Of a DNA stretch of 8,701 bases, positions 1 to 6,042 are shown in pieces (positions within the stretch are counted from its first letter, which is position 1; every line of letters begins with the position of its first letter). Made by a program: the position numbers and the translations under genes. The notes under the pieces are model-generated. The model was not told the origin of the DNA. It made no database searches and worked only from the letters and a program-made list of their open reading frames with translations. The stretch comes from Pseudomonadota bacterium (GTDB lineage Bacteria > Pseudomonadota > Gammaproteobacteria > Burkholderiales > Burkholderiaceae): the NCBI GenBank assembly GCA_023441105.1, contig JAEZQX010000487.1:1-8701 (forward strand). The letters are read 5' to 3'.

Positions 1-351
1 TACGTCACCAACGCCGTCAAGCACTTCAAGTTCGAGATGCGCGGCAAGCGGCGCATGCACAAGACGCCGGGCCAGCGCGAGGCGATGGCCTGCCTGCACT
101 GGCTGGAGAGCGAGATCGCCGCCGTCAGGCCAGGCGCCATCGTCGCGCTGGGGGCGGTGGCGGCGCGCTCGGTCATGGGGCGCGCCGTCTCGGTGATGAA
201 GGAGCGCGGCCAGTGGCTGGAGCGCGAGGATGGCATTCCGGTGCTGCTCACGCTGCATCCGTCGGCGCTGTTGCGCGGCGATCGCGAGCAACTCGAGGCC
301 AATTTCGCCGCCTGGCTCGCGGACCTGCGCAAAGCCGACGACCGCCTCTGA
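1..351 (+). CDS. udgX: UdgX-type uracil-DNA glycosylase/binding protein, C-terminal part (5' end outside window)
   Basis: The frame is open from base 1 and gives 116 residues before TGA. It begins YVTNAVKHFKFE and continues with GKRRMHKTP at about fragment residues 15-23, followed by a GAVAARSVMG segment (about 48-57) and an LTLHPSALLR segment near the end. The KRR(I/M)H loop is the hallmark of UdgX, a member of the uracil-DNA glycosylase superfamily (family 4-like fold). In known UdgX proteins the His of this loop forms a covalent bond with the sugar after uracil excision, leaving a stable protein-DNA complex. That His is present here (fragment residue 20), and the Ile usually before it is Met. 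The HPS motif near the end is the second conserved active-site segment of the superfamily. The iron-sulfur cysteines would lie upstream and cannot be checked, and neither can an N-terminal DUF4130 fusion, which is frequent in this family. The next gene is convergent, 22 bases away. Family assignment is strong. Confidence 0.9.
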   Translation, partial: YVTNAVKHFKFEMRGKRRMHKTPGQREAMACLHWLESEIAAVRPGAIVALGAVAARSVMGRAVSVMKERGQWLEREDGIPVLLTLHPSALLRGDREQLEANFAAWLADLRKADDRL

Positions 352-373
352 TCGACGGCCACCGGCGCCGTGG
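352..373. terminator. Dyad between convergent genes, possible bidirectional terminator
   Basis: The 22 bases between the two facing stop codons hold an imperfect palindrome, CCAC-CGGCGCC-GTGG (359-373), and an alternative 5-bp stem ACGGC/GCCGT (355-359 with 367-371). There is no T-run on either strand. A hairpin is plausible but terminator function is only an inference from its position. Confidence 0.3.
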
Positions 374-976
374 TCAGTCGGGCGGGAGGTGCGACAGGCT
401 GCGGAACATGATGCGGCGGGTGTTGCGGAACATCGGCCGCACGCGGCTGCTCCAGTCGCTGGCCCTCACCGCGAGCCAGGCGGGCGACCCGAAGGTCGCC
501 AGTGACGCCAGCTCGTAACAGGCGTGGTAGCGCGGGCCGTCGTCCAGGTTGCGGTAGCGCGCCGCCCGGACCGTTCCCGGCACGCCGGCGAGCCCCGGCA
601 GGTGCTCCTGGTCGTACCAGGCGTTGAGATCGGCGTCGGCAGCCGCGACGACATCGGTCTCCACCACGTAGTGATGCGTCGCGAGCGCCCCCGCGGCCGC
701 ACCGTCGATCTCCATCAGCGCCTCGAGCCGCGCCACGGTCGCAGCCGGCATGGCCGCGGCCAGCGCCGCCCGCAGTCGCTGCCACGCGTCGTCGCCGACG
801 CTGTGGCGTTGCGGCGGCGGATGGACGTAGCCGTAGCACTGCGCCGAATCGAGCGATCGATGCACCGCCAGGTCGCCGTCCTCGAACCCCGCCTGGCCGA
901 GGGCGGCCAGCAAGGCAGCGGGAACGGCATCGCCGGGCTGGGCGGAAAAGCGGAGCAGCAGGATGCGCCGGCTCAT
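374..976 (-). CDS. EthD-like / dimeric alpha-beta barrel protein, last gene of the catabolic operon
   Basis: This 200-residue protein has no signal peptide or membrane segment. It starts with a strand-like MSRRILLLRFSA. Its second half (about 102-190) contains VVETDV, then ADLNAWYDQEHLPGLAGVPG (116-135) and a GPRYHACYEL strand (147-156). The W-Y-D-x-E-H-L-P-x-L-x-x-V-P-G pattern is typical of EthD-like and related ferredoxin-fold (dimeric alpha-beta barrel) proteins, which often accompany degradation enzymes. The N-terminal half (1-60) also looks like a beta-alpha-beta unit, so the chain may be a fused two-domain barrel. The start ATG overlaps the stop of the preceding carboxymuconolactone-decarboxylase-like gene as ATGA, and a GGGG stretch lies 6 bases before it, so translation is probably coupled. 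The reaction is unknown: isomerase, small-molecule binder or monooxygenase-like activity are all possible. Family assignment is moderate; that the gene is real is well supported by the overlap and conserved motifs. Confidence 0.76.
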   Translation of the reverse strand: MSRRILLLRFSAQPGDAVPAALLAALGQAGFEDGDLAVHRSLDSAQCYGYVHPPPQRHSVGDDAWQRLRAALAAAMPAATVARLEALMEIDGAAAGALATHHYVVETDVVAAADADLNAWYDQEHLPGLAGVPGTVRAARYRNLDDGPRYHACYELASLATFGSPAWLAVRASDWSSRVRPMFRNTRRIMFRSLSHLPPD

Positions 977-1569
977 CGATGCGAAACCCCGAGCGCCACC
1001 AGCAGGCGCGACACCATGTTGTAGGCCGCCACGGTCGCGACAATCTCGACTGTCAGGCGATGGTCGAACCGTGCCTGAAGCCTGTCCATCAGCGCCGGCG
1101 GCACCTCGATGTCGCGGGTCATCGCATCGGTAAGCTCCAGCACCAGCCCTTCGGCCGCGCTGAACGACGGCGCGATCGGCGACTGGCGCACGGCGGCGAT
1201 CTTCTCGTCGCTCACGCCCGCGGCCTGCGCATGCGGCACGTGGGCATCGAACTCGAACCCGGCGCGGTTCAGCACGGCGACCCGCAGGATGACCAGCTCG
1301 CGCAGGTCGGCTGGCACCAGGGTGCGATTGCGGATGGCGGTAAGAAGCCGCTCCCAGCCGTCGGCCACCGTGGGGCTGTTCAGCAGGACGCGGTAGAGCG
1401 GCGAGATCCGGCCGCGTTCGGCCAGGATTCTCGCCTCGACTTCGGCCAGCTCCGGGCGCGAGCCGGGCTCCACCAGCGGCACGCGCGCCGCGCCGGTCAC
1501 TGCGCCATCGCCGATGCCGTCACCCGCCGCCATTCCCGTCGACCCGTTCCGGTCACTCATTCCACTCAT
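973..1569 (-). CDS. Carboxymuconolactone decarboxylase (CMD) family protein, cysteine-free
   Basis: The protein has 198 residues from the ATG that overlaps the stop of the upstream Bug gene as ATGA. A second ATG three codons further in (1560) is possible. An upstream in-frame start at 1608 would bury 43 bases in the neighbouring gene and is disfavoured. The first 45 residues are Gly/Ala-rich and probably disordered. The CMD domain runs from about 45 to 195 and carries LVPADLRELVILRVAVL (84-100) and FEFDAHVPHAQAAGV (105-119). These match the R-E-x-x-I-L-R-V and Y-E-W-x-x-H segments of the family, with His110 as the likely functional His. There is no cysteine anywhere, so the CxxC peroxidase chemistry of AhpD is impossible. 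It therefore belongs with the decarboxylase-like branch, often annotated only as CMD family in catabolic operons. A role as lyase, decarboxylase or hydrolase on a pathway intermediate is inferred from context. The next gene overlaps by ATGA. Confidence 0.88.
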   Translation of the reverse strand: MSGMSDRNGSTGMAAGDGIGDGAVTGAARVPLVEPGSRPELAEVEARILAERGRISPLYRVLLNSPTVADGWERLLTAIRNRTLVPADLRELVILRVAVLNRAGFEFDAHVPHAQAAGVSDEKIAAVRQSPIAPSFSAAEGLVLELTDAMTRDIEVPPALMDRLQARFDHRLTVEIVATVAAYNMVSRLLVALGVSHR

Positions 1570-2633
1570 TCGACGACGATCTTCTTCGCCCGGATCAGCT
1601 CGCCCCACTTGGCCGTGTCGCGCTGGAGCAGTGCGGCAAGCTCCTGGGGGCTGGAGGGAGCCGGCTCGGCGCCGGTGCCGGTCAGCTTGCCGGCCACCTC
1701 GGGCACCGCCAGCGCCTTGCGGACCGCTGCATTGAGCTTCTCGATCACCGCCGGCGGCGTCTTGCGCGGCGCGAACAGGCCGTACCAGTTGTTGGAGTCG
1801 ACCCCGGGCATGCCCAGTTCTCCGAGCGTCGGGACCTCGGGCAGCGCCGGGTGGCGCTTCTCGGCGGCGAGCCCGATCGGCTTCAACCGCCCTCCCTTGA
1901 TGTGGCCCAGCAGCCCCGGCACGTCGCCGAAGAAGGCACCCACCTGTCCGCCCATGACGTCGGTGATCGCCGGCGCCGCGCCCTTGTAGGGAATGTGCAG
2001 GAGCTTCGCGCCACTGACGTCGGCCAGTTGCTCGATGACGAAGTGCGGGATGCTGCCGGTGCCCGACGAGGCCAGGGTCGCCAGCTTCTCGTCCTTCTTC
2101 GCCGCCGCGATGAACTCGGCCGCGTTCGACACCGGGTTCTGCGGGCTTACCACCATCACTTCGACGTTGTTGACGACCAGCGATACCGGCGCGAAGTCGC
2201 GGCCCATGTCGTAGGGCAGCTTCGCATAAAGGCTCGGATTGATGGCCACGGCACCGACGCTGGTCAGCCAGAGCGTCTGGCCGTCGGGTTCCGCCCGCGC
2301 AACGGCCTCGGCGCCGATGGCCCCGTTGGCGCCGGCCTTGTTCTCGACAATCACCCGCGAGTCGAGCGCCTTGCCCAGTTCGTCGGCGAGGGTCCGGGCC
2401 ACCAGGTCGACCGGACCGCCCGGCGGGAACGCCACCACGATCCGGGTCGTGCCGCCGGCTTGCGCCTGCGCGCCCGGCCCCGCCAGGGCCGACACCGCCA
2501 GTGCGGTCGCAGCCGCAAGCGCGAGCGCGAGCCTCCTGCCGGCGCTTCGGCGCCCGGGGCGGAATGCACCGCTCCGCGGCGCGCCCTTCTGCATCGCGAG
2601 ATGCGCCACTGCGCCATCCTCCATCGCCTTCAT
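1566..2633 (-). CDS. Bug-family (TctC) tripartite tricarboxylate transporter substrate-binding protein
   Basis: This 355-residue periplasmic solute receptor starts at an ATG with a strong ribosome binding site, GGAGGAG, 7 bases upstream (2641-2647). The N-terminus has Arg pairs (28-29, 33-34), a hydrophobic Ala/Leu stretch (35-52) and a likely cleavage site near AQAQA (about 55-59). The region before the hydrophobic core is unusually long at about 34 residues. The mature part starts TTRIVVAFPPGGPVD (62-76) and has VIVENKAGANGAIGAE (94-109), LLHIPYKGAAPAITD (211-225), LPEVPTLGELG (264-274) and WYGLFAP (283-289). These are the standard Bug landmarks; VENK-x-G-A and PYKG help form the carboxylate-binding pocket in known structures. 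No TctA/TctB membrane genes are nearby, so it is an orphan receptor that may share a transporter elsewhere or act in sensing. It lies between the SDR gene (53 bases upstream) and the CMD-like gene (overlap), which suggests its ligand is the pathway substrate. Confidence 0.95.
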   Translation of the reverse strand: MKAMEDGAVAHLAMQKGAPRSGAFRPGRRSAGRRLALALAAATALAVSALAGPGAQAQAGGTTRIVVAFPPGGPVDLVARTLADELGKALDSRVIVENKAGANGAIGAEAVARAEPDGQTLWLTSVGAVAINPSLYAKLPYDMGRDFAPVSLVVNNVEVMVVSPQNPVSNAAEFIAAAKKDEKLATLASSGTGSIPHFVIEQLADVSGAKLLHIPYKGAAPAITDVMGGQVGAFFGDVPGLLGHIKGGRLKPIGLAAEKRHPALPEVPTLGELGMPGVDSNNWYGLFAPRKTPPAVIEKLNAAVRKALAVPEVAGKLTGTGAEPAPSSPQELAALLQRDTAKWGELIRAKKIVVE

Positions 2634-2640
2634 CCCTTGC

Positions 2641-2647
2641 CTCCTCC
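2641..2647 (-). promoter_or_regulatory. Ribosome binding site of the operon Bug gene
   Basis: On the minus strand GGAGGAG is followed by 7 bases and ATG. It fixes the long-leader start at 2633 over the internal Met14. It is the best ribosome binding site in the operon, in line with a periplasmic receptor needing more copies than the enzymes. Confidence 0.8.
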
Positions 2648-2686
2648 GGTTGGTATTCCTGCTCTCGTTTCCTTGTTGCGCGGCGC

Positions 2687-3541
2687 TCAGTCGCAGCGGA
2701 TGGTCATGCCGCCGTCGACCACGATCTCGGCGCCGGTGATGAACCGGGCTTCGTCCGACGCCAGGAACAGCGCCGCGTTGGCGGTATCGCGACCATCGCC
2801 CATGAAGCCCAGCGGAATGCGCTTCTGGCGCTGGCGCAGCAGCGCCTCCACATCACCGCCGGCCCGCTGCCCGGCCAGCCGCGTCTCCACCATCGGGGTG
2901 TGCAGCTGGCCCGGCACGACGCAGTTCACGCGGATCCCTTGCGCCGCGTATTGCGCCGCCACCACGCGCGAGAGATGGATCACACCCGCCTTGGTCGCCG
3001 CATAGGCGACCTGTGCCGCGCCGGTCCAGCGCAGGCCCGAGGTGGAGGCGATGTTGACGATGGCACCGCCGCGTTGCGCAACCATGGCCGGCAGCACGTA
3101 CTTGCAGGAGAGGAAGACGCTCTTCAGGTTGAAGTCGACCTGGGCGTCCCACACCGCCTCGGTCATCTCGACCGGCCCGCCGGCAGCCGACCCGCCGACG
3201 TTGTTGACGAGGACGTCGATGCGCCCCCAGCAGTCGAGGCAGGCCTGCGCCATGGCGGCCACCGAGGCGGCATCGGTGACATCGCAATGCCACGGGCGGA
3301 TTTCTCCCGGCCCGTCGCCGCCTGCGGACCGCGCTCGCTCGAGCGTCTCCTGCAGCCGGGCGCCATCCAGATCGACGGCGAAGACCCGCGCCCCTTCCTC
3401 GACGAAGCGCACCGCGGTCGCCCGGCCGTTTCCCCAGCCCGGGCCGACACAACCGGCACCCAGCACCACGGCGACCCGCCCACCGAGCCGTCCGCGCGCG
3501 CCGCTCGCCGCTTCGCCGGGTCCGCTCACCGCGCCGCCCAC
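2687..3541 (-). CDS. SDR-family NAD(P)-dependent oxidoreductase
   Basis: This is a classical short-chain dehydrogenase of 284 residues, the usual length plus a roughly 20-residue Gly/Ala-rich N-terminus. The Rossmann strand is VAVVLGAGCVGPGWGNGRA (23-41), an expanded glycine loop instead of the usual TGxxxGIG. Asp57 in VFAVDLDG at the end of the second strand suggests NAD(H) rather than NADP(H). Next come CDVTD (86-90), NNVGG (113-117), Asn138, the Ser of IASTSG (about 166) and the catalytic YAATK (Tyr180, Lys184). The C-terminal ITGAEIVVDGG (268-278) is standard. The start is a GTG 7 bases after the stop of the amidohydrolase gene; another GTG four codons in (3529) is equally possible, as neither has a clear ribosome binding site. 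It probably oxidises a hydroxyl or reduces a keto group of the pathway substrate before or after lactone cleavage. The substrate cannot be read from the sequence. Confidence 0.94.
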   Translation of the reverse strand: MGGAVSGPGEAASGARGRLGGRVAVVLGAGCVGPGWGNGRATAVRFVEEGARVFAVDLDGARLQETLERARSAGGDGPGEIRPWHCDVTDAASVAAMAQACLDCWGRIDVLVNNVGGSAAGGPVEMTEAVWDAQVDFNLKSVFLSCKYVLPAMVAQRGGAIVNIASTSGLRWTGAAQVAYAATKAGVIHLSRVVAAQYAAQGIRVNCVVPGQLHTPMVETRLAGQRAGGDVEALLRQRQKRIPLGFMGDGRDTANAALFLASDEARFITGAEIVVDGGMTIRCD

Positions 3542-3548
3542 CGCGCGC

Positions 3549-4454
3549 TCACTGCGCCGCTCCGGCGACGGCCTGCGGGTCGCCGAAGCGGTACAGCCGC
3601 AGCGGATTCACCACCAGCAGCGCCTCGCGGGCAGCGGAAGACGGTGCGATCCGCGCCAGCAGGTCCACCAGGACGCCGTCATCGGGTGCACCGCCCGGAA
3701 GATTCGGATGAGGCCAGTCGGTTCCCCACAGCACCCGCTGCGGCACGTCCGACACCAGGGTCGCCGCCAGCGCCACCGCGTCGTCCCACGGTGGCGGCTG
3801 CCGGGAGGAGCGCTCGCAGCCACTGACCTTGACCCAGAAGCGATCGTCCTCGAGCAACTTGCGCAAGGCACGAAACGCCGGCTGGTCGACACCCAGCGAG
3901 GCGTCGACCCTGCCCATGTGATCGATCACCACCGGCACCGCCGACTGCCGCAGGCTTGGCGACAGCTCCTCGATCAGGCGCGCCTCGCAGTGGATCTGCA
4001 GGTGCCAGCCGAAGTCGACGAGCCGCCTGCCGAGGGCGAGGACGTCGTCGATCGGTGCCGCCGCACCCAGATGGCTCATGTAGTTGAAGCGCACGCCCCG
4101 GAAGCCGGCGGCATCGAGGCGCCGGATCTCCGCGTCGGCCACGGTGGTCGGCAACAGCGCGATCCCGCGATAGTTTCCCTGGCGCGCGGCGATCGCGTCT
4201 TCGGTGACCCGGTTGTCGAAGCCGTGGCAGCCCGACTGCACGATCACGCAGCGCTCGATACCGAGCAGCGCGTGCAGGGCAAAGAGCCGCTCGCGCGGCG
4301 CATCGGCCGGCGTGAAGGTGCGCTCGGCCGCGAACGGATAGCGACTGGCCGGTCCGAAGACATGGCAATGCGTATCGCAGGCGCCGCGCGGCAGCTTCAG
4401 CTCGGGAGCGCTCGGCGACGGGTGGAAGGATGGTGTCGGTGCGGCTGCAGTCAT
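3549..4454 (-). CDS. Amidohydrolase-family protein similar to 2-pyrone-4,6-dicarboxylate lactonase (LigI-like)
   Basis: The protein has 301 residues, the normal length for this cytoplasmic TIM-barrel group. CDTHCHVFGP (26-35) holds the HxH pair (His29, His31). It is followed by YPFAAERTFTPADAP (39-53), IVQSGCHGFDN (71-81), GFRGVRFNY (117-125), IDHMGR (177-182: His179, Arg182), KVSGCERSS (209-217, Arg215) and LWGTDWPHPN (242-251, Asp246). The order and spacing match LigI, which opens the 2-pyrone-4,6-dicarboxylate lactone in lignin-derived aromatic catabolism without needing a metal. Related proteins act on other lactones, so the exact substrate is not proven. The ATG at 4454 was chosen because it leaves the usual 25-residue lead-in. 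An upstream in-frame ATG at 4592 would add 46 Arg/Gly/Ser-rich residues lying over the likely promoter region. Neither start has a good ribosome binding site. It is the first gene of the operon, divergent from the LysR gene. Confidence 0.92.
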   Translation of the reverse strand: MTAAAPTPSFHPSPSAPELKLPRGACDTHCHVFGPASRYPFAAERTFTPADAPRERLFALHALLGIERCVIVQSGCHGFDNRVTEDAIAARQGNYRGIALLPTTVADAEIRRLDAAGFRGVRFNYMSHLGAAAPIDDVLALGRRLVDFGWHLQIHCEARLIEELSPSLRQSAVPVVIDHMGRVDASLGVDQPAFRALRKLLEDDRFWVKVSGCERSSRQPPPWDDAVALAATLVSDVPQRVLWGTDWPHPNLPGGAPDDGVLVDLLARIAPSSAAREALLVVNPLRLYRFGDPQAVAGAAQ

Positions 4455-4640
4455 GAATCGGAGCGGTTTGGGCTGGCCGGCCCGGAACGTCGAAGTGCCT
4501 CTGCGACCGGATGAACAGGGCGCCCGGTGGCGACCGTCTTCCGGCGCCTGCCGACGATTGTCGCCGCGCGCCCCCGGCGACCGTGAGCGCATAACTACAA
4601 TAGCAGCTATGCCTGGAACCTATATCACCGGCGAGCCCCG
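4455..4640. promoter_or_regulatory. Divergent regulatory region between the operon and its LysR regulator
   Basis: These 186 bases are GC-rich except for an AT-rich island at about 4590-4625, where promoters and LysR operators are expected. The island contains the odd palindrome ATAGC-A-GCTAT (4600-4610) and, overlapping it, TAT-N11-ATA (4608-4624), which fits the loose LysR-box pattern T-N11-A inside a dyad. A plus-strand TACAAT (4596-4601) could be a -10 for the LysR gene, but no good -35 is visible, and no clear minus-strand promoter could be assigned. No further gene is seen here. Confidence 0.5.
4600..4624. promoter_or_regulatory. Candidate LysR operator (two overlapping dyads)
   Basis: ATAGCAGCTAT at 4600-4610 is a perfect 5-bp inverted repeat around one base. 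TAT-N11-ATA at 4608-4624 shares its first triplet with the end of that palindrome. LysR-type regulators usually bind T-N11-A dyads between themselves and the divergently read target, just 20-40 bases from their own start, as here. Short dyads also occur by chance, so this is a candidate only. Confidence 0.4.
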
Positions 4641-5546
4641 ATGGACCTGAGGCAGCTCGCCTATTTCGTCCGGGTGGTGGAAGCCGGCAGCTTCAGCGCT
4701 GCAGGCGCCGAGCTGATGCTGTCGCAGCCGACGCTGAGTCGCCAGGTTGCCCTGCTGGAAGCCGAGTTCGACCAGCGGCTGCTGACCCGGACCGGCCGCG
4801 GGGTCCAGCCCACCGACGCCGGCCTTGCCCTGCTCAACCACGCCAAGGCGATCATCGAGCAGGCCGAACGCGCCCGCGAGGAGCTGCGCGACATGCGCGG
4901 CATGCCGAGGGGGCGGGTGGTGGTGGGCCTGCCGCCGCGGATCGCCCTGGTCGCGACCACCCGCCTGGTGCAGCGCTTTCGCGCCGCCTTCCCGCAGGCG
5001 GTCATCACCGTCGCGGAAGGGCTCAGCGTACACCTGCGGGAGTGGTTGATCGCCGGCCGCATCGATCTGGCGATGCTGTTCGATCCGCCATCCTCGCCGC
5101 AACTCTCGTACGAGACGCTGGCGCACGAGTCGCTGATCCTCGCCGCCCGGCGAAGCCGGCCGCGACTGCCGGCCCGCCTGTCGTTGAAGAGCCTGGCGAA
5201 CCATCCCCTGGTGCTGCCCAGCTCGCCCAACGCGATCCGCAGCCTGCTCGACCGCACCCTCTCGCCGAGGAACATCACGCTGCAGATCGTCGCCGAGGTG
5301 AACACCGTCCAGGCCTCGCTGGCGCTGGTCTGCGACGGTGTCGGTGCCACCGTCCTGCCGGAAGGCGCGCTTGCCTCGGCGCGCCATTCGTCCATCCTGC
5401 AGGTCGCCCGCATCGGCCCGCCCGAGATCCGCAACACCCTGGTGCTGGCCACGGCGCTGGCGCGTCCCGCCACTCGCCTGACGCGCGAGACGGCAAGAAT
5501 CCTGCGGGAACTGGACCTGCGGGCAAGCGGCCGCATCGGGCCTTGA
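4641..5546 (+). CDS. LysR-family transcriptional regulator of the divergent operon
   Basis: The protein has 301 residues, typical for the family. The winged helix-turn-helix occupies 1-60: MDLRQLAYFVRVVEAGSFSA, then the recognition helix around LSQPTLSRQVALLE (27-40) and the wing LLTRTGRGVQPTDAG (47-61). A linker helix (about 62-87) leads to RGRVVVGLPPR (90-100), the start of the periplasmic-binding-protein-like effector domain, with AGRIDLAMLFDP and a second-lobe segment VCDGVGATVLPEG. The effector domain resembles the Nac/Cbl-like branch in its VGLPP and W/L-I-A-G-R-I-D-L motifs, but the inducer cannot be predicted. It lies head to head with the amidohydrolase gene, the standard arrangement for a LysR activator and its target. 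The ATG at 4641 gives the canonical N-terminus. The only ribosome-binding-like sequence is GGCGAG at 4630-4635, which is weak and may keep the regulator scarce. Confidence 0.96.
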   Translation: MDLRQLAYFVRVVEAGSFSAAGAELMLSQPTLSRQVALLEAEFDQRLLTRTGRGVQPTDAGLALLNHAKAIIEQAERAREELRDMRGMPRGRVVVGLPPRIALVATTRLVQRFRAAFPQAVITVAEGLSVHLREWLIAGRIDLAMLFDPPSSPQLSYETLAHESLILAARRSRPRLPARLSLKSLANHPLVLPSSPNAIRSLLDRTLSPRNITLQIVAEVNTVQASLALVCDGVGATVLPEGALASARHSSILQVARIGPPEIRNTLVLATALARPATRLTRETARILRELDLRASGRIGP

Positions 5547-5611
5547 GCGCGAGCGGCCGTTGCCGGCATCAGGGTCTCATGAGGTGGTCGGCGGCAACGC
5601 TGCTACTCTCT

Positions 5612-5627
5612 TGCGGAAGATTCCGCA
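5612..5627. promoter_or_regulatory. Perfect 7-bp inverted repeat abutting the ribosome binding site
   Basis: TGCGGAA-GA-TTCCGCA is a perfect dyad whose last base is the first base of the AGGAG ribosome binding site (5627-5631) of the small downstream gene. As DNA it could be an operator. As RNA it could form a 6-bp stem with an AGAT loop close to the ribosome binding site. Which applies is not visible from the sequence. Confidence 0.5.
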
Positions 5628-5638
5628 GGAGCCTGCCC

Positions 5639-5965
5639 ATGCCGCTATCGTCGCCGTCGTCGCAACCTTTCGAGAGCCAGCCGCCCGATCGCGGCATCGA
5701 CGTGGACGAGGCGCGGCGACTGCTGGACGCGCTGGAACGTGATGTCTCCAGTCTCGACGGCAGCGCCGTCGACCTCGAGGTGCTGCGCGCGGAGATCCGC
5801 GCGTTGCGCCAGGTGCTGCATGCGGACAGCAGCACGCCGGAAGACATGCACTCCGGTCTGCACGGCATGCGCAACCGCCTGCACGACTTCCCGGAAGAGC
5901 TCAAGGGCGATGCTTTCCAGGCGGGTCGCTATCTGGCGGAACTGGGCCGCATCCTCGGCCTCTGA
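5639..5965 (+). CDS. Small predicted helical protein of unknown function
   Basis: This is a 108-residue soluble protein with no signal peptide or cysteine. The start is well fixed by AGGAG at 5627-5631, 7 bases before the ATG. The same frame is open far upstream, but that part lies over the LysR gene and is a GC-driven shadow. After a Ser/Pro/Gln-rich lead-in (1-18) come VDEARRLLDALERDV (22-36), then VDLEVLRAEIRALRQVL (44-60), a polar turn, and SGLHGMRNRLHDF (72-84). The C-terminal helix is FQAGRYLAELGRILGL (93-108). The heptad-like Leu spacing suggests two or three amphipathic helices, perhaps a small bundle or dimer. It loosely resembles DUF4404-type short helical proteins in its helix-acidic linker-helix layout and final L-x-x-x-L-G-L, but I cannot confirm this. 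It is probably transcribed alone, as neither neighbour overlaps it. Codon use matches the surroundings. Confidence 0.72.
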   Translation: MPLSSPSSQPFESQPPDRGIDVDEARRLLDALERDVSSLDGSAVDLEVLRAEIRALRQVLHADSSTPEDMHSGLHGMRNRLHDFPEELKGDAFQAGRYLAELGRILGL

Positions 5966-5986
5966 CGCTCGGCCTCTGATCCTCGG
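5954..5986 (+). repeat. 14-bp tandem repeat across a stop codon
   Basis: CTCGGCCTCTGA occurs at 5954-5965 and again at 5968-5979, and CTCGG starts a third unit at 5982, giving a 14-bp period and about 2.4 copies. The first copy contains the last codons and TGA of the small gene. The second copy lies beyond it, so a short duplication probably occurred here without changing the protein. Confidence 0.75.
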
Positions 5987-5987
5987 A

Positions 5988-6016
5988 GCGGCATCCGCGC
6001 CTGATCGGATCGCCGC
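5988..6016 (+). terminator. Hairpin after the small gene, possible terminator
   Basis: GCGGC-ATCCG (5988-5997) pairs with CGGAT-C-GCCGC (6006-6016): ten base pairs with one bulged C and an 8-base loop, 22 bases after the stop codon. No T-run follows, so intrinsic termination would be weak. It could instead protect the transcript end or accompany Rho-dependent termination. Confidence 0.4.
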
Positions 6017-6042
6017 AACCGGCCTGCTGCCCTGCGCCCGAA

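Noticed and set aside
1570..1608. Upstream start at 1608 for the CMD-like protein
   Set aside because: It would lie fully within the end of the Bug gene; the ATGA overlap at 1566-1569 is the more usual junction and matches the next junction of the operon.
979..4514. Several long plus-strand open frames (for example 979-1989, 1851-3005, 2501-3826, 3042-4514)
   Set aside because: They lie opposite clearly recognised minus-strand genes, overlap one another and have compositions typical of the reverse strand of GC-rich coding DNA.
4455..4592. 46-residue N-terminal extension of the amidohydrolase from an ATG at 4592
   Set aside because: It is low-complexity Arg/Gly/Ser sequence, has no ribosome binding site, and overlaps the AT-rich promoter/operator island.
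5042..5638. Long plus-strand open frame running through the LysR gene into the small gene
   Set aside because: It is an out-of-frame shadow of the LysR gene with Arg/Pro/Ala-rich chance composition; only the part from the ATG at 5639 has a ribosome binding site and protein-like helices.
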